Assembly: GCA_964419255.1 (NCBI GenBank)
Contig: CAYQOU010000015.1
Location: forward strand, 3,659-67,658
DNA: 64,000 nt
Direction of reading: 5' to 3'
Origin: CAZPHU01 sp964419255
Lineage (GTDB): Bacteria > Fibrobacterota > Chitinivibrionia > Chitinivibrionales > CAYFVL01
Shown: positions 42,796 to 51,888 of the stretch, one piece after another
Numbering within the stretch: the first letter of the stretch is position 1
How the letters are laid out: the number at the start of each line of letters is the position of its first letter
Program-made: the position numbers and the translations under genes
Notes under the pieces: generated by a model
Databases searched by the model: none
Told to the model about the DNA's origin: nothing
Seen by the model: only the letters and a program-made list of their open reading frames with translations

Positions 42796-44919
42796 ATGAT
42801 CAAAAAGCTGCTCACACTTTGTCTTCTCCTAACCCCTCTGGTTTCTCAGGCACGGACAGAGATTTCCACACCGCTGTTTTGGGAGCAAAGCATCTCACAA
42901 GCTTTGAGTGACCGGGATATGTTTTACCAGAAACTGGGTGTTGGCCCCCATGCAAACCGTTTACGTGATTTGCTGCAGCGCCAGGAATCACGAAATGTAC
43001 GTAAGCTGCTCCTCGAACACAAGCAACCGGACAGTCCCTGGTTTCACTTTCTTTTTGGCCTTTCCTATGTCAACAGCGATAAGGATCTTGTAAGAAAACA
43101 TTTCCAACGCGCCTTAAGCGCTTCAGAAAAGGATGCCGGCTCTACATGGGTTTTGTTTATCGAATTCGACATAACAGGAAATACCAAATGGGCAGAAAAA
43201 TCTCTCATGCAACTCGAAAAACAGAAATTGTTGGCAGGGGCCAGGAGTGCACCAGTGATCTCCCAGCAGTTGTTATCGCTTGCGCACAATGGAAATGCCA
43301 AAAAGCAATCATCCGTCGATTATCTTAAATGGTCATATCGCTTTGAGCGATATCCCTTTTGGCTGCAGCTGACCAAAAGAAACAACAGCCCTTCTTTATC
43401 CACTCTGATAACCTCGAATAGCTTTATGACCGGCATTTCACTATTAACCAAATCCTGGCATTTTCAACTTTCCACATTCCGCTATGCACTTATGTTTCTG
43501 CGCTTCGCCCTGATTGTTTTCGTTTGTACCGTTGTTTTATCGCTTTCAATCAAAACCATACCATCAACCCTCCATCCCCTCACAGAGCTGTTTCCTCCAG
43601 CCATTCCATACTTTCTGAGATTGAGTTTCTCGATTCTGGTTTATGCGAGTTTAATCGCCATTGGCATTCTTCCCTTTCTTTTTCTGCACATACTCCTGAG
43701 CTGGCCGTTTGTACGAAAAAGAGGCCGGATTCTGCTCTCGGCTTGCCTGGCAGTGCTTCTTTGTGGCCCACTTGATGCCCGGTTGCAGAATTTTTTCTCC
43801 ACAATGCTCTCCCCCGGCAGCGTCGTGGGATTATATCACCAAACCGTAAACAGCGGCTACTCTCCTGAGCTGGCCTCGGCCCTGGTCCATGCGATGGAAC
43901 AAAACCCTCAAGACCATCTCCCGTATATGAGTGCTGCGATCCTCTCACTGAAAAAGGGTGATATTCAGACCGCTCTTCACCATATATTACTTGCCGAGAA
44001 CATAAGGCCCGATGATCCGGTGCTGCAGATCACGACTGGTAACATCTACTTTGCACAAGGGAATTTAAAAAAAGCCGGTGCCTACTATCAAAAATGCATC
44101 AATCAGTTTCCCGAATACGAGGAAGGATTTTTTAATCTGGGGCAGTACAGTTTTGCCTCGATGCAAACCATGCGTGGAACGGAGCTGGTTGCCCAGGCCG
44201 CTGACATCAACGAATCTCGAGTGAATGAGTTTATCGAGGTCAACGACGATAAATTCGCCGACGAGTGGCCTATGATCAGAAAGGTGATGCATGCAGATTA
44301 CAAGCCCGGCTATTTCTGGTCTCACATCGCCACCGCTCATAGCGGCAACTGGAAGCAGGCATCGAGGATATGGTCGGCGCAGTTTCTTAACCTTTCACCA
44401 GTTTTTCTGTATGTCATCTTTATTGCAGGTGCCTTTGTTGTCTGGTATAAGCGCCCAAGAAGAAGGAAAAAAATTTTTTACTGCCGGTTGTGTGAAAGAA
44501 CCATGTGCAAGAAATGCCGCAACGGAAGCCTATGTACCGATTGTGTGAAAAAACTCCAGATCAGCCGGGACGAGTCAAATGAAGCCAGAAAAGCGGAGAT
44601 ACTGATTCGTAATAAACGGCACCTGGTGACAAATCTGATCCACCACTCTCTTAACGGGGTATTTCCCGGATCGGGTTTTTTATACGTGGGGCAGAAAAAA
44701 CGTTTGAGCATCACTCTCATGGTGATAAGCAGCCTGGTGTATGCATCCTATGCGGCAATTCTTAATTTCAATTTCTCCTACCCCTTCTGGGTAATCGCGC
44801 CGCTATTTACGATGGTTCTAACTGTGTGTCTGCTTTACTCTCTTTCATTCCTGGGTTTCCAGTTGCTCAAAGCAGCCAAATTGCTATCGGGAGATAAACG
44901 ACATGTCATTGAGCGGTAA
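42796..44919 (+). CDS. Multi-domain membrane protein with TPRs and a zinc finger
   Basis: 707 residues from ATG at 42796. A signal peptide (MIKKLLTLCLLLTPLVSQA), a helical/TPR region, three to four membrane helices at about 225-325 (RYALMFLRFALIVFVCTVVLSL; FSILVYASLIAIGILPFLFL; LLSACLAVLLC), more TPRs (ITTGNIYFAQGNLKKAGAYYQKCINQFPEYEEGFFNLGQYS), another membrane helix near 545, a Cys-rich CRLCERTMCKKCRNGSLCTDC zinc module, then two C-terminal membrane helices. It overlaps the DUF4388 gene by 17 bp and is probably a membrane scaffold of the MglA module. Function is not known. Confidence 0.72.
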   Translation: MIKKLLTLCLLLTPLVSQARTEISTPLFWEQSISQALSDRDMFYQKLGVGPHANRLRDLLQRQESRNVRKLLLEHKQPDSPWFHFLFGLSYVNSDKDLVRKHFQRALSASEKDAGSTWVLFIEFDITGNTKWAEKSLMQLEKQKLLAGARSAPVISQQLLSLAHNGNAKKQSSVDYLKWSYRFERYPFWLQLTKRNNSPSLSTLITSNSFMTGISLLTKSWHFQLSTFRYALMFLRFALIVFVCTVVLSLSIKTIPSTLHPLTELFPPAIPYFLRLSFSILVYASLIAIGILPFLFLHILLSWPFVRKRGRILLSACLAVLLCGPLDARLQNFFSTMLSPGSVVGLYHQTVNSGYSPELASALVHAMEQNPQDHLPYMSAAILSLKKGDIQTALHHILLAENIRPDDPVLQITTGNIYFAQGNLKKAGAYYQKCINQFPEYEEGFFNLGQYSFASMQTMRGTELVAQAADINESRVNEFIEVNDDKFADEWPMIRKVMHADYKPGYFWSHIATAHSGNWKQASRIWSAQFLNLSPVFLYVIFIAGAFVVWYKRPRRRKKIFYCRLCERTMCKKCRNGSLCTDCVKKLQISRDESNEARKAEILIRNKRHLVTNLIHHSLNGVFPGSGFLYVGQKKRLSITLMVISSLVYASYAAILNFNFSYPFWVIAPLFTMVLTVCLLYSLSFLGFQLLKAAKLLSGDKRHVIER

Positions 44920-45973
44920 TTTAAGAGATTTCGATTTATCTTATATTTACCAGATAATTTCACAGGAGAGTAAAACCGGGCGGTTGGTTGTTACCTGTGA
45001 TGAGGCGGAAGTGCACGTTGTGTTCAACAAAGGCAAGGTTGTGTATGCGGGCGACAACCGTCAGGATCTTGCCAAGATGCTTGCCTCCTATGCTCAGACG
45101 GCCGGCAAGGAGCATTCGAAAAGGATTCAGGAGCTTTCACGACAGTTCAGGGGCAATTTCAACGGCTTTGCCTCCAAACTTCTGTCCGAGCAGATTGTGT
45201 CATCAGAAGATTTGACTCTATTTACCGAAATGACCCTGGAGGATCTTGCCTGCAATTTGTTTTTCTGGGAACATGGTTATTACCGTTTCGAGGTCCTTTC
45301 GCAGGTCGACCATCTGCAGTTTAATGACATCGGATTTTCGGCTGATGCCATTACCATGGAGGCAGCCCGAAGGACTGATGAATGGAAGCAAATAAGCGAG
45401 CATATCACCGAGGACACGGTATTTATTAAATCCCCCGACCTGGAAGATAAAAAAGATATCGATTTCAAATCATGTGCCCTGCGACAGATACCCGAATTTA
45501 TTCTTCATTACATAGATGGTACCACATCTGTGGCTTACCTGAGCAAGAATCTTTTCTTTTCACAATACCGTATCATGGATTCGCTCTTTCAGCTCAAGAA
45601 TGAGGAGAAAATAATACCATTATCAGATAAATACTCCCGTTCGATAAATGCCGCTCTGAAGCGGCAGTCGATTCAGGCGGAATCAGCTACAAGCACGATC
45701 CTGCTTTCAAGCCTGGTTGTTGCCGGGATTGTGTCGATTATTGTTCTTTTCGGCACCATTTTTTTGCATGGTCATGTTATGGAAGATAAAATCATAGAAA
45801 AGCGCAAAACAGAACTGTTTCTTGAACGAATTCAATCAGAGAAAAAAGTTGCGATAGCATCTCTTTTGTATCACGCTCAGAACGGAACACCTCTGACAGA
45901 TGTCGAAGAGCTTGTTGAGGAGCGTTATATTACCGGGAGGGATCTGCCTCCACCGGATATTTCGATACGATGA
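44903..45973 (+). CDS. DUF4388 (PATAN) membrane protein
   Basis: 356 residues. An N-terminal DUF4388/PATAN domain (SLSGNLRDFDLSYIYQIISQESKTG, residues 1-110), a second region to about 250, one transmembrane helix at about 268-290 (LLSSLVVAGIVSIIVLFGTIF) and a helical C-terminal part. PATAN domains occur in bacterial signalling proteins linked to gliding, type IV pili and response regulators. Its adjacency to MglA and Roadblock is typical of this family. An earlier TM-less N-terminus means the PATAN part is cytoplasmic. Confidence 0.82.
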   Translation: MSLSGNLRDFDLSYIYQIISQESKTGRLVVTCDEAEVHVVFNKGKVVYAGDNRQDLAKMLASYAQTAGKEHSKRIQELSRQFRGNFNGFASKLLSEQIVSSEDLTLFTEMTLEDLACNLFFWEHGYYRFEVLSQVDHLQFNDIGFSADAITMEAARRTDEWKQISEHITEDTVFIKSPDLEDKKDIDFKSCALRQIPEFILHYIDGTTSVAYLSKNLFFSQYRIMDSLFQLKNEEKIIPLSDKYSRSINAALKRQSIQAESATSTILLSSLVVAGIVSIIVLFGTIFLHGHVMEDKIIEKRKTELFLERIQSEKKVAIASLLYHAQNGTPLTDVEELVEERYITGRDLPPPDISIR

Positions 45974-46091
45974 TCGTCACGTATGGGAAATTACACGTTT
46001 TTTTTGTAGGATTACAAAGTTTTTTGTAGGACAGGTAAGAGTATTTCAGCGCCATTTATCTTGATTTCCTTATTTCGCGCTTAAACTCTTC

Positions 46092-46121
46092 TTGCCTCAG
46101 GAATCTATATCTAATTATATT
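46092..46121 (+). promoter_or_regulatory. Candidate promoter for the MglA-like gene
   Basis: TTGCCT (46092-46097), 18 bp, TATATT (46116-46121), giving a leader of about 75 nt. A direct repeat of TTTTTTGTAGGA lies upstream (about 45999 and 46020). Confidence 0.5.
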
Positions 46122-46202
46122 ACGATTTGGGGAGACTTCACGGTTTGCAGACGTATCAGCATCTCTGCTGCCGGGAATATTTAACAAAAAAGGATTAGAG
46201 CA

Positions 46203-47933
46203 ATGGCATCAATTAACTATGCTGCTCGAGAGATAAGTGTAAAGATTGTATACTACGGTCCCGGGCTCAGTGGAAAAACCACAAACCTTCAGATAATCCA
46301 CAAGAAGGTACCGCAAGATTATAAAAGCGATATGGTATCCCTTGCTACTGAAACCGATCGTACCCTGTTCTTCGATTTTCTTCCTCTGGATCTAGGGAAA
46401 ATCAAAGGGTTTTCTGCCAAGTTTCAGCTATATACCGTACCGGGACAGGTGTATTATAACGCTACCCGCAAGCTGGTGCTACGTGGAGTGGACGGAGTTG
46501 TGTTTGTCGCCGATTCAGCACAGGATAAGCTGCAGGAGAACATCGAAAGCTTTCAAAACCTGATGGATAATCTGGCGGAGTACGGATATAAAAGAGAACA
46601 AGTACCACTGATCATCCAGTATAACAAACGCGATCTTCCCAATGCGATGCCGATTGAGCAGATGCAGCCGATTATCAATAAATACAATGTGCCATGGTCT
46701 GAAGCTTCCGCCATTAAAGGCAAGGGTGTATTCGAATCTCTGAAACTGATCGGAAAGATCGTCATTGACGAACTTAACCGCAAGTACTCTCGCGGTTCAC
46801 GTTCTTCGGCTGCGGCTCAGCCGAAAATGACTCAAACCCAGGGTATGCAACAAAGGCCTCAGCCTCAGCAACCGACGAATCGTCCGCAGATGCCGCAGCA
46901 GCGCCCAGTGGCCGGAAGACCGCCGGTGCCACCTCAGCCTCCGCGCAGACCAAATACACAGGCCGCACCACAACGGCAGTGGCGTGCACCGGATCAGAAA
47001 CCGGCAACACCACCTCCTCCTCATGCGGGACAGGCAAAGAAGCCCTTTTCACCACCTCCGCCACCGCGTAATCCGCAGCAATTTGCTCCGCCACCACCGC
47101 CACCTCAGCAGCAGCGCCAGCAATTTGCACAGCAGCCTCCCGGAGATCAGCACAGTCAACCAAGAGGTCGTCAGCCGATGCCCCCCCAGGAGGATCCGTT
47201 TATACCCAACACTCCCGTTCAGGGCCAAAACTATCAGGAGGATTACGATTCTGTAAACCTGGAACCATTAGATTCCGGCTTCAACGCGAGGCCATTCCCT
47301 TCAGATAATACAAAACGGTCGCAGAAGTCTGAACTGGACCTGGAGATTGAACGTTATCAGCAGGAGATATACGATCATAATACAGACATGGGTTCCGCCC
47401 CCTACGGCAACGAAGCCCAGTCTCAATATGAAACATTTGAACCACAGGACCGGTCATATTCTCCAAATGATTATCAGAATTTCGATCATCAAGGCTACGG
47501 CCAGGGCTACGACACTCAGAACTATTCCTTTGATGCCGGCAACTATGATGCGTATGGAAACGATCAAAACAGTGCTCAGGACACAGACTCAGATTACGGT
47601 GATGGTGAAGCGACATTCGAAATAGAGCCGCAACCATACCCCAACAATGGTGAATTTCCGTCGGCGCAGAATCAAGGCCAGGACTATAACTATTATCAGG
47701 ATCAGGATCAGAATCCCGATAATTATTCCTACGGCTATGACCAGACCCAATACGACCAGCCACAATACAATGAGCCGCCGGAAAAAGACGACAAACCGAT
47801 GTATTTTACCTCTGTCGATATGGACAATCCGCCAAAGAAAGGTAAAAAACCCGTTAATCCTAAGAATAAGCAGAAAAAGGGCTTATTCGGTAGATTCCGT
47901 AAAAACATTGATGATGATGATGACCTGTTTTGA
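46203..47933 (+). CDS. MglA-like GTPase with a long disordered Pro/Gln-rich tail
   Basis: 576 residues. Residues 1-195 are a complete MglA-type small GTPase: P-loop GPGLSGKTT (19-27), switch region ATETDRTLFFDFLP, TVPGQVYYNATRKLVLRGVD with the Mg-binding motif, NKRD (141-144) and SAIKG. MglA is usually about 195 residues. Here 380 residues follow that are Pro-, Gln-, Asn- and Tyr-rich (PPPPPRNPQQFAPPPPPP; repeated N-Y-D-Q-G motifs), then a basic stretch (KKGLFGRFRK) and an acidic end DDDDDLF. MglA sets front-rear polarity in gliding and twitching bacteria and is switched off by Roadblock proteins such as its downstream neighbour. The tail could tether the GTPase to a condensate or surface machinery. 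Confidence 0.9.
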   Translation: MASINYAAREISVKIVYYGPGLSGKTTNLQIIHKKVPQDYKSDMVSLATETDRTLFFDFLPLDLGKIKGFSAKFQLYTVPGQVYYNATRKLVLRGVDGVVFVADSAQDKLQENIESFQNLMDNLAEYGYKREQVPLIIQYNKRDLPNAMPIEQMQPIINKYNVPWSEASAIKGKGVFESLKLIGKIVIDELNRKYSRGSRSSAAAQPKMTQTQGMQQRPQPQQPTNRPQMPQQRPVAGRPPVPPQPPRRPNTQAAPQRQWRAPDQKPATPPPPHAGQAKKPFSPPPPPRNPQQFAPPPPPPQQQRQQFAQQPPGDQHSQPRGRQPMPPQEDPFIPNTPVQGQNYQEDYDSVNLEPLDSGFNARPFPSDNTKRSQKSELDLEIERYQQEIYDHNTDMGSAPYGNEAQSQYETFEPQDRSYSPNDYQNFDHQGYGQGYDTQNYSFDAGNYDAYGNDQNSAQDTDSDYGDGEATFEIEPQPYPNNGEFPSAQNQGQDYNYYQDQDQNPDNYSYGYDQTQYDQPQYNEPPEKDDKPMYFTSVDMDNPPKKGKKPVNPKNKQKKGLFGRFRKNIDDDDDLF

Positions 47934-47974
47934 TCGTCATGTTTTTCCGGCACTGAATTAACTGATCGTAAATT

Positions 47975-48039
47975 TGGGGGGTATTCCCCCCATTTCTTAT
48001 ATATATTGAGTAGAAGAATGAAACAGAACACATTCTTCT
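47975..48039 (+). terminator. Terminator-like hairpins after the MglA-like gene
   Basis: TGGGGGG (47975-47981) pairs with CCCCCCA (47986-47992) around a 4-nt loop and is followed by TTTCTTATAT, a fair terminator. A second 9-bp perfect hairpin AGAAGAATG/CATTCTTCT (48012-48020/48031-48039) follows with a 10-nt loop. Confidence 0.6.
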
Positions 48040-48144
48040 GGTAAAATAATCTGCACAGCTAATACTTACGTGAGGTTTGCATTTTAACCGAATACAAGTC
48101 GAAGTACGTATACACTTAGCCATGTACTTTATACTGGACTGATA

Positions 48145-48687
48145 ATGGACCACGACCACATTCTACAACTCGAAGATGTTAATCGCTTGAACGTCATCTT
48201 AACCAATATCGTCGATAAGGCCCGAATCGATACGGCTTTGTTGATTAACAAATCGGGACGATTGCTCACATGTCAGAGCGAGACTGGTGAATTAGATATG
48301 GTCAGTCTTGCAGCTCTTGTGGTCGGAAGCTTCGCATCGAGCATTACTATCGCCAACATGCTTGGTGAAACGGAGTTTAACTCCATGTATCATCAGGGAG
48401 AACGAAAACATATACGCATTTCACAAGTCGATCATAATACCGTGCTCTGTCTGATATTTGACAATCGCACTACTTTAGAGAAAGTTAAATCTTTCACAGA
48501 ACAATTCACCCCGGATTTACAAAATGCACTTCATCTGACATACTCTCATATCGAATCTAATCCCGATATCAATATCGATGTCCTCCCCCAAAACTACCGG
48601 CAGGCGGAATATACCGACAGATCAACGAACAAAGGATCAGATCCCGATATCGACGAAAGTGACATCATCGATTTTGAATTGATGTAG
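48145..48687 (+). CDS. Roadblock/LC7 (MglB-like) protein
   Basis: 180 residues. One Roadblock/LC7 domain: LNVILTNIVDKARIDTALLINKSGRLL, SLAALVVGSFASS and LCLIFDNRTTLEKVK. These dimers act as GAPs for MglA. The roughly 60-residue C-terminal tail (QAEYTDRSTNKGSDPDIDESDIIDFELM) is acidic and disordered. It is the predicted partner of the GTPase upstream, with about 210 bp and a terminator between, so the pair may be made at different levels. Convergent with the zinc-ribbon gene. Confidence 0.88.
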   Translation: MDHDHILQLEDVNRLNVILTNIVDKARIDTALLINKSGRLLTCQSETGELDMVSLAALVVGSFASSITIANMLGETEFNSMYHQGERKHIRISQVDHNTVLCLIFDNRTTLEKVKSFTEQFTPDLQNALHLTYSHIESNPDINIDVLPQNYRQAEYTDRSTNKGSDPDIDESDIIDFELM

Positions 48688-48703
48688 CTTCCATATAGCT
48701 GTC

Positions 48704-48979
48704 CTAGCAGACAGGCCTGAGGACCAACGTAAGAAACACTACCAACACTACTACACCTGCTATAGTGTGCCAGCTGCGCGGATTCTTCTTTTTTTGTTTC
48801 TGTGAACCAAACTCCTGTGCAACCAGATCTTCATATTCGCTTTCATCCGGTAAATCTATTCCGTCAAGGTATGTACCGTCAGACCATCCTGTTCGTTCAT
48901 CGGAACCACATTCCGGACAGGATTCTGCATCTTTCTTGATTGATGCTCCACAGTGAGGACAAGGCACTCTCTGGCTCAT
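48704..48979 (-). CDS. Small zinc-ribbon membrane protein
   Basis: 91 residues from ATG at 48979 (AAAGG, 7 bp); a TTG two codons earlier is weaker. N-terminal double CxxC zinc ribbon (CPHCG...CPECG, residues 7-27), acidic linker, basic KKKKN, then a C-terminal transmembrane helix (TIAGVVVLVVFLTLVL). The tail-anchored ribbon is probably on the cytoplasmic side. Unknown function; it might join the zinc-rich membrane scaffold nearby. Confidence 0.8.
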   Translation of the reverse strand: MSQRVPCPHCGASIKKDAESCPECGSDERTGWSDGTYLDGIDLPDESEYEDLVAQEFGSQKQKKKNPRSWHTIAGVVVLVVFLTLVLRPVC

Positions 48980-49211
48980 GTTCAACCTTTCGGACTTGTT
49001 TTTGTAAAACTGTTCATTGCTTCACCCCTTCTATCCTCGCAGGAATTTCGCGAATCATCCAGGCAAAGCCGCTTTTTGAAGCATTGAGGTTACCCGGCAT
49101 ATCCTGGCGACACGGATTGTCTTAAAATAGTATACGTGGTGGTGCTCTTAAACATTCAGATATATTTTTAATACATTACCGTTTATCTGAACCTTTTTGT
49201 ACCGAAGGCAC

Positions 49212-50069
49212 ATGGTTTCTTTATTGTTAATCATTTTTACTCTACTGTGTATGTTTTCCGTTATAGCCGTGGTTCTCTTTGGACGCCCCCCTCATCGGAG
49301 ACAATGCGCAGGAGTAGTCATTCATTCGGTCCCCTCAGAAAGAGCAAGAAACCTCTCGGCTTTTCCCCTCCAACAATTCTCTTCCTACTGCAGGCTTTTA
49401 CAAAAGAACAATTATACTACTGTGCCCCTGAATCGCTATTCAGGCAGCAGACGGCACAACACTATATGCATCACTTTCGATGACGGCTTTGAGGACTTCT
49501 ACCGGAATGCATTCCCTGTTTTACAACGCTACGGCATGACTGCAACTGTTTTTATCGTAAGCGGTTTTATAGGGAAAAAATCCACCTGGGATACACTCAG
49601 CCCCAATCTACACCTTAACAAGAGCCAAATTCGGGTCCTGCATCGAAACGGAATCGAGATTGGAAGTCATACCGTAACCCACCCCAACCTCACCTTTCTG
49701 TCCCCCAAGGATATTCGTACCGAACTCCTGGATTCACGTGTATGCCTCGAGGATATTATCGGAGCACCCGTGACATCCCTGTCATTTCCTTTCGGCTGCT
49801 GGAATACCCGCGTATGGGACATTGCCAGAGAGTGCGGCTATACGTGCGGCACTGTCTACAGAGGCTGGCGCAACGCACCTGCCGAGCTTTATCCTGTCTG
49901 GGGAGCATATTCTATTGACAGTGCCGAAGACCTGTGGGAAAAAGCCGTATCCTCCTCAAAATACTTTTCTTCAGCACGCGCCCGGGCTCGCATGCTGACT
50001 CACTTTGCTAAAGGAACTCCGGTCTGGCGATTCAGACGATCCTATCGTATCAGCTCCATCTTCTCCTGA
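49212..50069 (+). CDS. NodB-type polysaccharide deacetylase
   Basis: 285 residues from ATG at 49212 (a TTG at 49197 is upstream). Signal anchor (LLLIIFTLLCMFSVIAVVLF), then a NodB homology domain with ITFDDGFEDF (the metal/catalytic Asp), SHTVTHPN (H-x3-H ligands), and SFPFGCWN. It removes N-acetyl groups from chitooligosaccharide, peptidoglycan or surface polysaccharide outside the membrane. The C-terminal 60 residues are basic. It may modify surface glycans used in motility. Confidence 0.9.
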   Translation: MVSLLLIIFTLLCMFSVIAVVLFGRPPHRRQCAGVVIHSVPSERARNLSAFPLQQFSSYCRLLQKNNYTTVPLNRYSGSRRHNTICITFDDGFEDFYRNAFPVLQRYGMTATVFIVSGFIGKKSTWDTLSPNLHLNKSQIRVLHRNGIEIGSHTVTHPNLTFLSPKDIRTELLDSRVCLEDIIGAPVTSLSFPFGCWNTRVWDIARECGYTCGTVYRGWRNAPAELYPVWGAYSIDSAEDLWEKAVSSSKYFSSARARARMLTHFAKGTPVWRFRRSYRISSIFS

Positions 50070-50082
50070 TGAGTGACATACC

Positions 50083-50368
50083 TGGTATCCGTTCAGAATA
50101 ACCACTTCTGTTTCCTCTGTCATCCTCGCGATCACGAGATCACGGAGTAGCGGACCTCCCGGGTATCGTGCCGGTATTATGTCGCGCAGGGGGATAATAC
50201 GGCATCCACACTTTGCCCCTGCTCGGCACAGGTGTGATTCAAAGCGCTGTTTTAAGCCTCGCAGCTTCTTCCTGGCGGCTTGGCGCTACTTCGCGGTCCC
50301 GTCCTCCCGCTGCGGTACGAGACGAGAAAGACATAAGAACCACGGGCGATTATTCCGAACGGATACCA
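50083..50368. repeat. 286-bp element with 19-bp terminal inverted repeats
   Basis: TGGTATCCGTTCAGAATAA (50083-50101) is inverted at 50350-50368 with one mismatch. An internal hairpin GCCGGTATTA/TAATACGGC (50170-50203) lies within. No open frame and no clear target duplication. It fits a non-autonomous transposable element or a large hairpin. The surrounding 50070-50553 has no gene. Confidence 0.6.
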
Positions 50369-50553
50369 ACTATTTAAGCCGTTTTTGCCTTGGGTATATA
50401 GTTCATGTTGTGTAAAGCGCTGCCAGAGAGTATCTTTTTTTGTTTAGTGTAAATCGAAAGTTCTGTAAATCTTTTTCCTTCGTCGCTCTCCGGTCACACT
50501 CACTGTGTAGCCCGGCAACGATCAGAAGGTGTGAGTTGTTTTCTGGAGGTACA

Positions 50554-51627
50554 ATGTCTTACCCATCTTTCAGTCTCGAACAGCTGAAAGCAGTTACTGC
50601 CAAGCACAGCGATATCATTATCAGTGAAACCGACAGTGGCGCCCTGCTGTTTACAACGTATGGAGCGCGCCTTCTTGGATTGTTTCCCGAAAGAAACGGC
50701 CATAATCTACTCTGGGTTTATGCACATGTAGAAGAAAGTATGCGCACGGGACAGTGGCTGACCGGTGGGGAAAGGCTCTGGATAGCTCCGGAAAAGTATT
50801 TCTATTATGAAAACCCCCGCGACTTTGAGGGTTTTCATGTGCCGGCAGGCATTGACCCGGGCAGTTATGCTCATCTCGCAGATCTAACCTTTGGTAACGA
50901 ATTTTCGGTTCTCAACTACAGCACCAATGAGACATATGACGAGTGTATCCAGAAACGCGTATTCTCACAGTTAGAAGATCCCTACCGGACGGGATTGGCC
51001 TATGCGGGAGTATCAATCACCGACATGGTCTCCTTTCCTGCTCCCGATTTGGACATAGCAGCCTGGTCTCTTTCACAGGTTTACACCTGTGGCCCCGAAA
51101 GAAATGGTACGGTTCTCTTTCCTATGAAAAGCAGCGGCCGCATTCTAAGTTACTTCTCACCCATTCCCCCCGACCGTGCCGAGGTTTGTAACCAATATGG
51201 ACGGTTTAAGATAGATTCCAATGCCTGGTATAAAATGGCGATTCGACCGGAAGATACCAAAGAAGACAATCCCTGTAAGCTAGTCTATGTCTCCCCCGAT
51301 CCCACAACGGATGCATGGCATTGCCTGATAAAACGCAGCGACGATATTCCGCTGACACAGGACCAATGCGTAGATGCGCCTAGAGAAAACCCCCAGGGCG
51401 AAAAAGGAGCGATCCAAAGCTATAACAACGCACCCGGATATACCGGCACCGATACCGTCCTGTATGGCGAACTGGAGCTTCAGCTCAAAAAAGGGGCGTC
51501 TGGAAATGGGAAAACCGTTAGTGAAGCCACCCATGAACTCCTTGGATATACCGCAAGTAAAGAAGATATTCTTTCGCTGGCTAAAAAAGCGCTGGGCACC
51601 GATTCTATTCCCGAGTTGTATGTTTAA
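50554..51627 (+). CDS. Conserved protein of unknown function, possibly aldose-epimerase-like fold
   Basis: 357 residues from ATG at 50554 with TGGAGG upstream. The frame is open to 50440, but the extra residues are low quality. No catalytic motif was recognised. Predominantly beta strand, with patterns (RLLGLFPERNGHNLLWVYAHV, GGERLWIAPEKYFYYENPRDFE, YGRFKID, HCLIKRSDD) reminiscent of the DUF6786/DUF4380 galactose-mutarotase-like proteins. Cytoplasmic. It lies between a NodB gene and mtnA with no operon. Confidence 0.6.
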   Translation: MSYPSFSLEQLKAVTAKHSDIIISETDSGALLFTTYGARLLGLFPERNGHNLLWVYAHVEESMRTGQWLTGGERLWIAPEKYFYYENPRDFEGFHVPAGIDPGSYAHLADLTFGNEFSVLNYSTNETYDECIQKRVFSQLEDPYRTGLAYAGVSITDMVSFPAPDLDIAAWSLSQVYTCGPERNGTVLFPMKSSGRILSYFSPIPPDRAEVCNQYGRFKIDSNAWYKMAIRPEDTKEDNPCKLVYVSPDPTTDAWHCLIKRSDDIPLTQDQCVDAPRENPQGEKGAIQSYNNAPGYTGTDTVLYGELELQLKKGASGNGKTVSEATHELLGYTASKEDILSLAKKALGTDSIPELYV

Positions 51628-51888
51628 CCTCTCTCCCGGAAGCCACTCACGATTAACCGGGGTGAGCCCGATCCCGGGAAGGTAGGAACCGGGCAAAAGA
51701 CCGGGAGTCAGGGAAAAGAAAACCGGTGTGGCGATTTTCTTTTCGTTTATCGCCCCCACGGCTTTAGCGGGCAGGATAAAACAACCGTCTTTACCCATAA
51801 GCGGGATTTATACCGCTTGCCGGACATTATGCCGGGCATTTAGCGACTTTTTTACCCTTGCCCGGCCTCACCTCTGTATACCATTGCA
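51628..51888. other. Convergent intergenic region
   Basis: 261 bp between the two convergent genes (unknown protein and mtnA). GC-rich and with several CCGGG-type inverted words (about 51655-51700) but no clear terminator or gene. Confidence 0.4.

Noticed and set aside
46774..47163. Minus-strand frames opposite the MglA tail
   Set aside because: Ala/Val-rich complement of the Pro/Gln codons, with no ribosome site; a shadow of the tail.
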